From the NCBI GenBank assembly GCA_030425925.1, contig JAUHZO010000005.1:186001-250000 (forward strand): a stretch of 64,000 nucleotides of DNA, read 5' to 3'. Position numbers and translations under genes: made by a program. The DNA is from Alphaproteobacteria bacterium (GTDB taxonomy: Bacteria; Pseudomonadota; Alphaproteobacteria; Rhodobacterales; Rhodobacteraceae). The notes below the pieces were generated by a model that had not been told where the DNA came from, did not search any database, and saw only the letters and a program-made list of their open reading frames with translations. Positions 19,217 to 27,047 of the stretch are shown in pieces. The number at the start of each line of letters is the position of its first letter. The first letter of the stretch is position 1.

Positions 19217-19585
19217 ATGGGCGGTCACGTTCTGCTGATCGAGGATGAACCGAACATCATCGAGGCGATCCGGTTCATCCTGTCGCGTGAAGGCTGGCGG
19301 GTGCACACGCATTCCGACGGGCGCAGCGCCGTGGACGTGGTGCGGGAACGGGCCCCCGACGTGCTGATTCTCGACGTGATGCTGCCCGGCCGGTCGGGCT
19401 ATGACATCCTGCGAGACCTGCGCGGCGATCCCGCCACCGCCGGGCTCAAGGTGCTGATGCTGACGGCGCGCGGGCAGAACCGCGATCGCGAAATGGCCGA
19501 GCAGGTGGGCGTCAACATGTTCATGACCAAGCCGTTCTCCAATGCCGAGGTGCTGGAGGCGGTGCGCACGTTGTCGGCCCCGTGA
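19217..19585 (+). CDS. Single-domain response regulator
   Basis: A 122-residue CheY-like receiver with no output domain. The acidic pocket is Glu9-Asp10-Glu11 (LLIEDEPN), the phosphoacceptor is Asp53 (LILDVMLPG), and the switch residues are Thr83 (LMLTARG) and Lys105 (MTKPFS). The start at 19217 follows a ggggagggggaatgac ribosome site. It ends in a GTGA overlap with the small membrane protein gene, and that gene overlaps the kinase gene, so all three are translated as one unit. In known CrbS/CrbR pairs the regulator has a DNA-binding domain; here the output must lie elsewhere. Confidence 0.92.
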   Translation: MGGHVLLIEDEPNIIEAIRFILSREGWRVHTHSDGRSAVDVVRERAPDVLILDVMLPGRSGYDILRDLRGDPATAGLKVLMLTARGQNRDREMAEQVGVNMFMTKPFSNAEVLEAVRTLSAP

Positions 19586-19890
19586 GCGCGCCGGGCATGG
19601 CAGACGACCCGGCAGACGAGTCCGGCCCCGTTCCGCTGTTTGTCGAGCGTCACACCTATCGGCGGCGGCGGCTTATGGATGCGATCCGCGCCCTGCCGGT
19701 GCTGGGCGTGGTGCTGTGGATGCTGCCGATGCTCTGGGCATTACCCGGCGCGGGAATGCGCGGAGCGGCGGCGCTGATCTATCTCTTTGCCGTCTGGATC
19801 GGCCTGATCGCCCTGGCCGGAGGTCTGCTTCTGGCCCTGCGCCTGTGGGAACGGCGCGCCGGACTGGACCACGGGGAGCGCGGGCGGTGA
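19582..19890 (+). CDS. Small membrane protein, two transmembrane segments
   Basis: A 102-residue protein with a polar N terminus and a basic YRRRR patch near residue 26, then two hydrophobic segments (about 36-56, ALPVLGVVLWMLPMLWALPG; about 61-87, AALIYLFAVWIGLIALAGGLLLALRL) and a charged tail. It starts with GTG overlapping the receiver stop and ends overlapping the kinase start. Genes of this size and topology often sit in front of symporter-type kinases and solute symporters, for example the DUF4212/YjcH subunit beside ActP. I infer it partners the kinase membrane domain; its sequence does not clearly match those families. Confidence 0.8.
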   Translation: MSAPGMADDPADESGPVPLFVERHTYRRRRLMDAIRALPVLGVVLWMLPMLWALPGAGMRGAAALIYLFAVWIGLIALAGGLLLALRLWERRAGLDHGERGR

Positions 19891-22571
19891 CGACGCTCAA
19901 CGGGCTGGCGGCGATCTCGGTCGCCTATGTGCTGCTGCTTTTCGCCGTGGCTTTCGTGGCCGAGCGTGTGGCCTGGCGCGGCCATGGCCGCTGGCTGAGC
20001 GCACCGGTCATCTATACGCTGTCGCTGTCGATCTATTGCACGGCATGGACATTCTACGGTGCCGTGGGCTCGGCCGCGCGCAACGGGTTCGAATACCTGA
20101 CGATCTATCTTGGTCCTTCGCTGGTGATGATCGGCTGGTGGTGGGGGCTGCGCAAGCTGGTGCGGATCGGGCGCAGCAACCGCATCACCTCGATCGCCGA
20201 CCTGCTGTCGTCGCGTTATGGCAAGTCCAACCTGCTGGGGATCGGGGTCACGATCCTCGCCGTGGTGGGCACCACACCCTATATCGCGCTCCAGCTGCAA
20301 TCGGTGACGCTGAGCGTCGAGGCCTTTGCCAGCGTCGATCCCGAAACCGCCGGACAGGGGCGTCATACCGCGCTTTGGGTGGCGCTGGGGCTGGCGCTGT
20401 TCACGGTGATCTTCGGTACCCGGAGTCTCGATGCCAACGAACGCCATCACGGGGTGGTCATGGCCATCGCGGTCGAGGCGGTGGTCAAGCTGGCGGCGCT
20501 GCTGGCGGTGGGGGTGTTCGTGGTCTGGGGGCTGTCGGGCGGCGTGGGGGCCACGCTGGCCCGCATCGACGCCTCGCCGCTGGCCGACTGGACGGTGCCC
20601 GGCGGGCGCTGGGCGGGGCTTACTCTGCTGTCGGCCGCCGCCTTCCTCTGCCTGCCGCGCATGTTCCAGGTGCTGGTGGTCGAGAACGACAACGACGCGC
20701 AGCTGCGCATGGCCGCCTGGGCCTTTCCGCTGTACCTGATGCTGATGAGCCTGTTCATCGTGCCGATTGCGGTGGTCGGGCTCGAGATGCTGCCGCCGGG
20801 CAGCAATCCCGACCTGTTCGTGCTGACACTGCCCCTGTCGCAGGGCCGGGACGGGCTGGCGGTGATGTCGTTCCTGGGCGGGTTCAGCTCGGCCACCTCG
20901 ATGGTGATCGTCGCCGCGATTGCGCTGTCGACGATGGTGTCGAACCACGTGGTCATGCCGCTCTGGCTGCATTACCGCGAAGGCGGGGCCAGCGTGTCCG
21001 GGGATGTGCGCAACGTGGTGTTGCTGTCGCGGCGTCTGTCCATCGCCGGGGTGCTGGCGCTGGGCTACCTGTATTACAAGCTGTCGGGCGGCGGCGAGGC
21101 GCTGGCGGTGATCGGGCTGGTGTCGTTCACCGGGGTGGCGCAGGTGCTGCCGGCGATGATGGCGGGGCTGTTCTGGCGCGGGGCGACGCGCAACGGGGCG
21201 CTGGCGGGGCTGTCGGTGGGGTTTGCGGTGTGGCTTTACACGCTGTACCTGCCCAGCCTCGGAACCGGCTCGGTGCTGCCGCCATCGTTCTTTTCCGAAG
21301 GGCCGCTGGGCCTGGCCTGGCTGCGGCCCGATGCGCTGTTCGGGATCGGCGGGCTGGATCCGCTGATGCATGCGGTGTTGTGGAGCCTGCTGCTAAACAC
21401 GCTGGTGTTCTTCACCGTCTCGCTGCTCAGCTTCCCGTCGCCGCTGGAGCGGCTGCAGGGGGCGCAATTCGTCAGCATCCAGCAGACCCCGGGCCGGGCG
21501 CGGCGCTGGACCGGCGGCGTGGCCGAGGCCGAAGACCTGATGGTGATGACCCAGCGCATCCTTGGCGCGCCCGAGGCGCACGCACTGTTCCTGCGCGAGG
21601 CGCAGAAACAGGGCATGCCGGGCCCGCTGCCCGAACCCACCGCCGATTTCCTGGAAACGCTGGAGCGCGAGCTGGCCGGATCGGTTGGGGCGGCAACGGC
21701 CCATGCCATGGTCAGCCAGATTGTCGGGGGATCGGCCGTGTCGGTCGAGGACCTGATGGCGGTGGCGGACGAGACCCAGCAGATGGTGGAATACTCCGCC
21801 CGGCTGGAGGCGCAATCGCAGGAACTGACCCGCACCGCGCGGCAGCTGCGCGAGGCCAACCGCAAGCTGACCCAGCTTTCCGTGCAGAAGGACGCCTTTC
21901 TCAGCCAGATCAGCCACGAATTGCGCACGCCCATGACCTCGATCCGGGCGTTTTCCGAAATCCTGCGCGATGGCGACGGGCTGGGGCCGGAAGAGCAGAC
22001 GCGCTATGCCTCGATCATCCATGACGAATCGCTGCGCCTGACCCGGTTGCTGGACGATCTGCTGGATCTCAGCGTGCTCGAGAACGGCCAGGTCAGCCTG
22101 AACATGCGCGACGGACGGCTGTCGGACCTGCTGGACCGCGCGGTCGCTGCGGCGGCGGCCAGTGACGAGGGCAGCGGGCTGAGGATCGTGCGGGTCGAGG
22201 CGGATGAAGACCACTGGCTTTACACCGATATCGACCGGCTGAGCCAGGTGTTCATCAACCTCATCGCCAATGCGCGCAAGTATTGCGATGCCGACGCGCC
22301 CAGCCTGGAGATCCGCGTCTGCGAAGAGGGCGGAGACCTGGTGATCGACTTTATCGACAACGGCACCGGCGTCGCCACCGAGGCGCAGGAGATGATCTTC
22401 GAGAAATTCGCCCGTGTGAGCGACCGCGAGGCCGGGGGGGCCGGGCTGGGGCTGGCGATCTCGCGCCAGATCATGACCCGGCTGGGCGGGGCGATCAGCT
22501 ATCTGCCGGGGCAGGGCGGCGCGGCCTTCCGCGTGGTTCTGCCGCAGGCCGCGGCCCTGGCGGCGCAATAA
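19887..22571 (+). CDS. Sodium/solute-symporter-type sensor histidine kinase (CrbS/CbrA-like)
   Basis: An 894-residue fusion. Residues 1 to about 530 form an SLC5-like symporter domain with about 12-13 membrane segments (ITSIADLLSSRYGKS, LFTVIFGTRSLDANERHHG, SFLGGFSSATSMVIVA). A cytoplasmic linker follows with a coiled coil (about 630-665), then a HisKA domain with His677 in SQISHELRTPMTSIRAF, and an HATPase domain with FINLIANARKY, DNGTG and GGAGLGLAIS. CrbS of Vibrio and MxtR of Pseudomonas have this design and switch on acs for acetate use. The GTG start at 19887 overlaps the preceding gene by four bases. Confidence 0.93.
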   Translation: MTTLNGLAAISVAYVLLLFAVAFVAERVAWRGHGRWLSAPVIYTLSLSIYCTAWTFYGAVGSAARNGFEYLTIYLGPSLVMIGWWWGLRKLVRIGRSNRITSIADLLSSRYGKSNLLGIGVTILAVVGTTPYIALQLQSVTLSVEAFASVDPETAGQGRHTALWVALGLALFTVIFGTRSLDANERHHGVVMAIAVEAVVKLAALLAVGVFVVWGLSGGVGATLARIDASPLADWTVPGGRWAGLTLLSAAAFLCLPRMFQVLVVENDNDAQLRMAAWAFPLYLMLMSLFIVPIAVVGLEMLPPGSNPDLFVLTLPLSQGRDGLAVMSFLGGFSSATSMVIVAAIALSTMVSNHVVMPLWLHYREGGASVSGDVRNVVLLSRRLSIAGVLALGYLYYKLSGGGEALAVIGLVSFTGVAQVLPAMMAGLFWRGATRNGALAGLSVGFAVWLYTLYLPSLGTGSVLPPSFFSEGPLGLAWLRPDALFGIGGLDPLMHAVLWSLLLNTLVFFTVSLLSFPSPLERLQGAQFVSIQQTPGRARRWTGGVAEAEDLMVMTQRILGAPEAHALFLREAQKQGMPGPLPEPTADFLETLERELAGSVGAATAHAMVSQIVGGSAVSVEDLMAVADETQQMVEYSARLEAQSQELTRTARQLREANRKLTQLSVQKDAFLSQISHELRTPMTSIRAFSEILRDGDGLGPEEQTRYASIIHDESLRLTRLLDDLLDLSVLENGQVSLNMRDGRLSDLLDRAVAAAAASDEGSGLRIVRVEADEDHWLYTDIDRLSQVFINLIANARKYCDADAPSLEIRVCEEGGDLVIDFIDNGTGVATEAQEMIFEKFARVSDREAGGAGLGLAISRQIMTRLGGAISYLPGQGGAAFRVVLPQAAALAAQ

Positions 22572-22652
22572 TCCGGCAGGTCTCAAGCTGTTGGTAACCA
22601 AATCGCGCCATACCTCTTGCCAAGGGCAATGGCAGGGTAGGCGATTTCCGGT

Positions 22653-23765
22653 ATGTCAGGGCAGGATGCGCGACAGGACGTTCTGGGCCGCAAGGCGGAC
22701 GCGGCGCAGCGCGCGTTCGAGGCGCGCGGCATGTCGCCGTCCAAGGCGCTGCGCCGGGCGTTGTCCCGCACCGCCGACGTGTTGTGGGATCTGGCCCTCG
22801 TGGTGCACGGCGTCTCGGTGGATCTGCTTGACCAGGACGGGGTGACCGCCTCGCTGGGCGAGGATGATCTGCTGGTGTTGCTGGACGGCCCTGACGGCGC
22901 CACCGGTTTCGCCGCGCTGGACCGGCAGGTCCTGACCGGCCTTGTCGAGGTGCAGACGATCCAGCAGGTCACCTCGATGCCCGTGGACGAACGTGCGCTG
23001 ACGGCCACGGATGCCGCGATGGTTGCGCCGATGCTGGATGGCACGATGGCGCGCTTTGCCGAAAATCTTGACGAACACCCGCTCCGGGCCGAGCTTGAGG
23101 GGTTTCGCTTTGGCGCCATGGTCGAAGACCGGCGGATGGTGGCGCTGATTCTGGATGCCGCGCAATACCGCGCGTTTCGCGCCGATCTGGACCTTGCGCT
23201 GGGCCGCCGCCGCGGGACGCTGTCGCTGATCCTGCCGGAACGGCGCGCCACCCGCGCAGGTGCCGCCGGTCAACCCGGCGCGCCCGGCCCGCACGAGGCG
23301 CTGTTCAAGGCGGTGCCGGTGCGGCTGGAGACCGTTCTGGCGCGGGTCAGCATGCCGCTGCGCGCCGCCTCGCGGCTGCGCCCGGGCGACGTGCTGCCGC
23401 TGACGCAGGATTGCATCGACCGGGCCGAGCTGCGCACCGGCTCTGGCCAGCTGGTGGCCCGGGGACGGTTCGGCCAGTTGATGGGGATGCGCGCGGTGCG
23501 GATCAACTGGCCCTGCACGGCGGCCCCGGCCATGGCCGCCGATGCCGCAAATGCAGCCGAAACGCCCGCGCCGGATACACCACCGCCGCCCGAACCCACG
23601 CCCGAGGCACCGCAGGCCGCCCTGCCCGATCTTGTGCCGGACCCTCCGGCGGACGACGCCATTCCAGAGGGAGAGGACTTTCCCGATCTGCCGCCGCTCG
23701 ATTTCGAAACCGAGATGGCGGAATTCGACGGGCTGGCGGATTTCGAAACCGTCGAGGAAAGCTGA
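22653..23765 (+). CDS. FliM/FliN-family C-terminal domain protein (stand-alone)
   Basis: A 370-residue soluble protein. Residues about 205-285 form a FliM/FliN C-terminal (SpoA-like) domain: LFKAVPVRLETVLARVSMPLRAASRLRPGDVLPL and GQLVARGRFGQLMGMRAVRI. The first 200 residues resemble FliM middle-domain organisation but lack the CheY-binding N-terminal helix motif. The last 85 residues are a disordered Pro/Glu/Asp-rich tail. No flagellar gene is nearby, so it may be a switch-complex accessory of the roseobacter flagellum or a receiver-binding protein for the single-domain regulator encoded upstream. It starts 81 bases after the kinase stop; the ribosome site is weak. Confidence 0.72.
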   Translation: MSGQDARQDVLGRKADAAQRAFEARGMSPSKALRRALSRTADVLWDLALVVHGVSVDLLDQDGVTASLGEDDLLVLLDGPDGATGFAALDRQVLTGLVEVQTIQQVTSMPVDERALTATDAAMVAPMLDGTMARFAENLDEHPLRAELEGFRFGAMVEDRRMVALILDAAQYRAFRADLDLALGRRRGTLSLILPERRATRAGAAGQPGAPGPHEALFKAVPVRLETVLARVSMPLRAASRLRPGDVLPLTQDCIDRAELRTGSGQLVARGRFGQLMGMRAVRINWPCTAAPAMAADAANAAETPAPDTPPPPEPTPEAPQAALPDLVPDPPADDAIPEGEDFPDLPPLDFETEMAEFDGLADFETVEES

Positions 23766-23916
23766 GCCTGCGGACCTGCTGCGTCAGGGCCTTTGGCGGT
23801 GACATTCCGGCCGGGTAAAAAAACGCGCACCGCCCGGGGCCAGACCGGCGGCAAGGTGCGCCGTCACGCGCCTTGCGAGGGACAGCATCGGCACCGCGAC
23901 GGGCCGGATGCCGGGA

Positions 23917-24336
23917 TCAGCCTTGCGACATGCTCTCCAGCGTCGGACGCAAGCCGCTCAGGTCATACCCCGCAGCAGAGGTGGCGGCCAGGATGTCGTC
24001 CACCGACCGCTGTCCCGCCTGTCCCAGCGCCCAGACCACCGAACAGCGCGTGCCCGAGGCACAATAGGCCAGGACCGGACCGCCTGCGCTGTCCACCAGC
24101 TCGGCCTGCCGGGCCACGTTTTCGGGGGTCATGGTCTGGTGGGTCAGTTCCAGCACCGCGAAATCCAGCCCCGCCGCGCGCACCGCGTCGCCAATTGCGG
24201 CGGACTGGTGGCTGGGTGGCACTTCGCCATCGGGCCGGTTGCAGATGACCCGGGTGATCCCGGCGGCCTTGAGCGCCGGGACATCCTCGACCGCGATCTG
24301 CGGCGAGACGTGGTAGATTGGTGTGATCTGTCGCAT
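23917..24336 (-). CDS. TIGR01244/DUF442 sulfurtransferase-phosphatase-like protein
   Basis: A 139-residue protein with the DUF442 fold: ITPIYHVSPQIAVEDVPALKAAGITRVICNRPDGE at the N terminus and the active loop YCASGTRCSVVW near residues 91-102, a CX5R loop of the rhodanese/dual-specificity-phosphatase type. In Xylella BLH this domain is fused to a metallo-beta-lactamase persulfide dioxygenase. Here it is a separate gene, last in a four-gene set with two YeeE/YedE proteins and that dioxygenase, which points to persulfide handling. It lies 9 bases after the YeeE-like stop. Confidence 0.9.
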   Translation of the reverse strand: MRQITPIYHVSPQIAVEDVPALKAAGITRVICNRPDGEVPPSHQSAAIGDAVRAAGLDFAVLELTHQTMTPENVARQAELVDSAGGPVLAYCASGTRCSVVWALGQAGQRSVDDILAATSAAGYDLSGLRPTLESMSQG

Positions 24337-24345
24337 GAGATGTGC

Positions 24346-24783
24346 CTATTCTGCAGGAACCGGTCTGTCCAGTCGCGACCGCAGCAGCGGGGCAAGGGCC
24401 ATGCCGGTCAGCATTGCCGCGACAAAGACGTAAAGCCCCGCGCCGCCATAGCTCAGCGCCGCGATGGACGGGCCGGGGCAGAGCCCGGCCAGGCCCCAGC
24501 CGATGCCGAACATCACCGAACCGAGGATCAGCTTGCCGTCGATGCGGGTCGAGGGCGGCGGCGGCAGCGGCGTGCCGGTCAGCGCCGTAGTGCGGCGGCG
24601 GCGCGCCAGCCAGGCGAGGGCCATGGGGATCATGGCACCGCCCATGACAAAGGCCAGCGTCGGATCCCAGTTGCCAAAGACATCCAGCCAGCCCTGCACC
24701 TTGGTGGTGTCGGTCATGCCCGAGACGAACAGCCCGGCCCCGAACAGGCCCCCGGCAAGAAACGCAAGTGACAGGCGCAGCAT
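24346..24783 (-). CDS. YeeE/YedE-family membrane protein, second half (DUF6691/PmpB-like)
   Basis: A 145-residue membrane protein with four hydrophobic segments. It begins LRLSLAFLAGGLFGAGLFVSGMTD and includes LILGSVMFGIGWGLAGLCPGPSIAA, the conserved cysteine motif of the YeeE/YedE fold. The family moves small sulfur compounds such as thiosulfate or persulfide sulfur across the membrane. Full-length YeeE is about twice this size; here the two halves are separate genes overlapping by one base (TGATG), so they are made together and probably pair. Confidence 0.9.
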   Translation of the reverse strand: MLRLSLAFLAGGLFGAGLFVSGMTDTTKVQGWLDVFGNWDPTLAFVMGGAMIPMALAWLARRRRTTALTGTPLPPPPSTRIDGKLILGSVMFGIGWGLAGLCPGPSIAALSYGGAGLYVFVAAMLTGMALAPLLRSRLDRPVPAE

Positions 24784-25208
24784 CAGATCACCCCCAGCAG
24801 ATGGCGGAACACCACAACGCCGACACCGCCGGCGAGGATATAGACGATGGTCGCCGCAAAGCCGCGGAGCGACAGGCGCGACATGCCGCACACGCCATGC
24901 CCCGAGGTGCAGCCATTGGCGATGCGCGTGCCCACGCCCACCAGCAGCCCGGCCGCGATCAGCACCCACCAGTTGGACGTGATGTGCGGGTCGACCTCGC
25001 GGTAGAACGGCATCAGCACGATGGGCAGCAGGAAGACTCCGGCCAGAAAGACCAGGCGCTCCCATTTCGTGTCATGGCCCGAGCCGTCGACGAGCCCGCC
25101 GATGATGCCCGAGGCCCCCATGATGCGGCCATTCCCGAGCAGGTAGACCGCTCCGCCGGTGCCGATCAGCAGGCCGCCGATCAGCCCCCAGATCCAGTCG
25201 ATTGGCAT
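24783..25208 (-). CDS. YeeE/YedE-family membrane protein, first half (PmpA-like)
   Basis: A 141-residue membrane protein with the conserved [21 protein letters not shown] segment near residues 80-98, whose cysteine is thought to contact the sulfur substrate. Four hydrophobic stretches are visible. The start at 25208 ([12 protein letters not shown]) is chosen because sequence upstream in the frame lies in the repeat-containing spacer and is unlike the family. Together with the following gene it rebuilds a complete YeeE. Confidence 0.9.
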   Translation of the reverse strand: MPIDWIWGLIGGLLIGTGGAVYLLGNGRIMGASGIIGGLVDGSGHDTKWERLVFLAGVFLLPIVLMPFYREVDPHITSNWWVLIAAGLLVGVGTRIANGCTSGHGVCGMSRLSLRGFAATIVYILAGGVGVVVFRHLLGVI

Positions 25209-25271
25209 GTTCGCGTTTCCTTGTGTTGTCCTCGAAGGGTTGACCCCGGTTCGCGGCGGGGTGTGATACGG

Positions 25272-25308
25272 CCCCCTCCCCAACCCTCCCCCCGGCAGGG
25301 GGAGGGGG
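25272..25308. repeat. 37-bp C/G-rich palindromic repeat, copy 2
   Basis: Identical to the element at 6085-6121 at 36 of 37 bases, 23 bases beyond the MBL gene stop on the minus strand. See copy 1 for its pairing arms. Confidence 0.7.
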
Positions 25309-25331
25309 CAGGGCGCGCCGGGCGGGGCCGG

Positions 25332-26195
25332 TCAGAGCTTGTTGACCGGCACCTTGAGAAAGACATCGCCCTTGTCGTCCGCGGGCGGCATCTGGCCCGC
25401 GCGCATGTTGACCTGCAGCGAGGGGATGATCAGCTTGGGCATGTCCAGCGTGGCATCGCGGGCGTCGCGCATCTCGACGAACTGCGTCTTGGACTTGCCG
25501 TCCCCGACATGCACGTTCTTTGCCTTCTGCTCGCCCACCGTGGTTTCCCAGGCATAGGCGTCACGGCCCGGGGCCTTGTAATCGTGGCCGACAAAGATGC
25601 GGGTCTCGTCGGGCAGGGCCAGGATCTTCTGCACGCTGTCGTAAAGCGTTTCGGACGACCCGCCGGGAAAGTCGCAGCGCGCGGTGCCGAAATCCGGCAT
25701 GAACAGCGTGTCGCCGACAAAGGCCGCGTCGCCGATGACATAGGTCAGGCAGGCCGGGGTGTGGCCCGGCGTGTGCAGCACGTCGGCGCGCAGCTGGCCG
25801 ATATGCACGCTGTCACCCTCTTCGAACAGCTGGTCGAATTGCGAGCCGTCGCGCTGGAACTCGGTGCCCTCGTTGAACACCTTGCCAAAGGTGTCCTGCA
25901 CGATGCGGATACGGTCGCCGATGCCGATCTTGCCGCCCAGCTTTTCCTGGATGTAGGGCGCGGCCGACAGGTGGTCGGCATGGACATGGGTTTCCAGCAG
26001 CCAGTGCACGTCATAGCCCTTGTCGCGGACAAAGGCGATCACCGCATCGGCCGAACGGGTGTCGGTGCGGCCCGAGGCATAGTCGAAGTCGAGCACGCTG
26101 TCGATGATGGCGCAGGCGGTGCCCATGGGGTCGCGCACCACATAGGTGATGGTGTTGGTGGCGTCGTCGAAAAAGCCGGTCACTTCGGGGGTCAT
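25332..26195 (-). CDS. MBL-fold persulfide dioxygenase-like hydrolase (BLH/ETHE1 type)
   Basis: A 287-residue metallo-beta-lactamase fold protein. The metal motif is LETHVHADHLSAA, with further ligands in LHTPGHTPACL, GDTLFMPDFGTARCDFPGGSSE (the BLH/ETHE1 signature) and FVGHDY. Such enzymes use one iron and oxygen to convert glutathione persulfide to sulfite. The start at 26195 has a cacaggagagattc ribosome site. It is first in the minus-strand sulfur set, with a palindromic operator about 30 bases upstream. Confidence 0.93.
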   Translation of the reverse strand: MTPEVTGFFDDATNTITYVVRDPMGTACAIIDSVLDFDYASGRTDTRSADAVIAFVRDKGYDVHWLLETHVHADHLSAAPYIQEKLGGKIGIGDRIRIVQDTFGKVFNEGTEFQRDGSQFDQLFEEGDSVHIGQLRADVLHTPGHTPACLTYVIGDAAFVGDTLFMPDFGTARCDFPGGSSETLYDSVQKILALPDETRIFVGHDYKAPGRDAYAWETTVGEQKAKNVHVGDGKSKTQFVEMRDARDATLDMPKLIIPSLQVNMRAGQMPPADDKGDVFLKVPVNKL

Positions 26196-26224
26196 GAATC
26201 TCTCCTGTGCTTTCCGGCAAACAT

Positions 26225-26240
26225 ATACGTAATTACGAAT
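26225..26240. promoter_or_regulatory. Palindromic operator of the sulfur cluster, BigR/SqrR-like candidate
   Basis: A 16-base AT-rich palindrome with a perfect CGTAATTACG core and one mismatched pair in the arms, 30 bases before the MBL start. ArsR-family repressors BigR and SqrR bind AT-rich palindromes in front of homologous blh-type genes. No arsR-type gene is present in this window, so the regulator would act from elsewhere. Confidence 0.55.
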
Positions 26241-26335
26241 GTGTTTCAAGCCCCGCTCTGCATCTTGACTTGTGTCAATGACGGATCGCCCGCCGCGGGG
26301 CAGCCTGTTGCGACGGGAAGCAGGAGACCACGTTC

Positions 26336-26662
26336 ATGTCGCATCACAAGCACAAGCAGGCCCTTCTGACCCGGCTGCGCGAACTCGATGCGCGGCTGGT
26401 CGGGATCGGCGAGGAACTCGAAGCGCCGCACAGCCGCGACTGGGAGGAGCTGGCGGTGGAACGCGAAGGCGACGAAGTGCTGGAGCGGCTGGGCGAAAGC
26501 GGCCAGCACGAGGCGCAGCGCATCTTTGCGGCGCTCAAGCGTCTGTCGGAGGGCAGCTATGGTGTCTGCCTGTCTTGCGGCGAGCCGATTTCCGAGGCCC
26601 GTCTGGACGTGCTGCCGGAGGCGCCGCTCTGCCGCGACTGCGCCGCCGAAGCGGCCGCCTGA
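26336..26662 (+). CDS. TraR/DksA-family zinc-finger protein
   Basis: A 108-residue protein with an N-terminal helical region (about 5-65) and a C4 zinc finger VCLSCGEPI...LCRDC at about 78-102. DksA-like proteins bind the RNA polymerase secondary channel and tune stress-related transcription. It is shorter than E. coli DksA (151 aa), and the coiled-coil tip has Glu/Asp residues but no obvious DxxDxA, so its function may differ from true DksA. Ribosome site gcaggag upstream. The 27-base gap to the next small gene suggests co-transcription. Confidence 0.9.
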   Translation: MSHHKHKQALLTRLRELDARLVGIGEELEAPHSRDWEELAVEREGDEVLERLGESGQHEAQRIFAALKRLSEGSYGVCLSCGEPISEARLDVLPEAPLCRDCAAEAAA

Positions 26663-26689
26663 CACCGATCGCATCAGGGGGAGATCACG

Positions 26690-26902
26690 ATGACAGCAAG
26701 CCTCAAGGCCCGGATCGAAGCGCTGCGCGACGAGATCGCGCAGGCCGATCCCGATATCCGCGACGATCTGATCGAACATCTCGAACAGGCGGTGCGCACG
26801 CTGGAAACCCATGGCGAGGCGCCGCCCGACTGGGCCCGCCAGACCCTGGCGGACCGCGACGACGATCCCGGGGAGGACGTGTTCGACAACATGCCTGTCT
26901 GA
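26690..26902 (+). CDS. Hypothetical acidic protein, 70 aa
   Basis: An unrecognised small soluble protein, predicted mostly helical (ARIEALRDEIAQADPDIRDDLIEHLEQAVRTLE), with an acidic C terminus DRDDDPGEDVFDNMPV. ATG is preceded by ggggagatcac, a good ribosome site. It follows the DksA-like gene closely and was probably made with it. Confidence 0.7.
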   Translation: MTASLKARIEALRDEIAQADPDIRDDLIEHLEQAVRTLETHGEAPPDWARQTLADRDDDPGEDVFDNMPV

Positions 26903-27047
26903 CGGCGGACCGCTACAGATCGTGTGCCGCGGGCAGCAGACACCCAGTTCTGGGGCCGCGCCGGGCCGAAACGCTTGCGCCACGGGGCAAGATGCCGTCT
27001 AATCGCGCCAAGGATGCAAGCAATGCGTCATGCGGCAGAGCAGGGCC

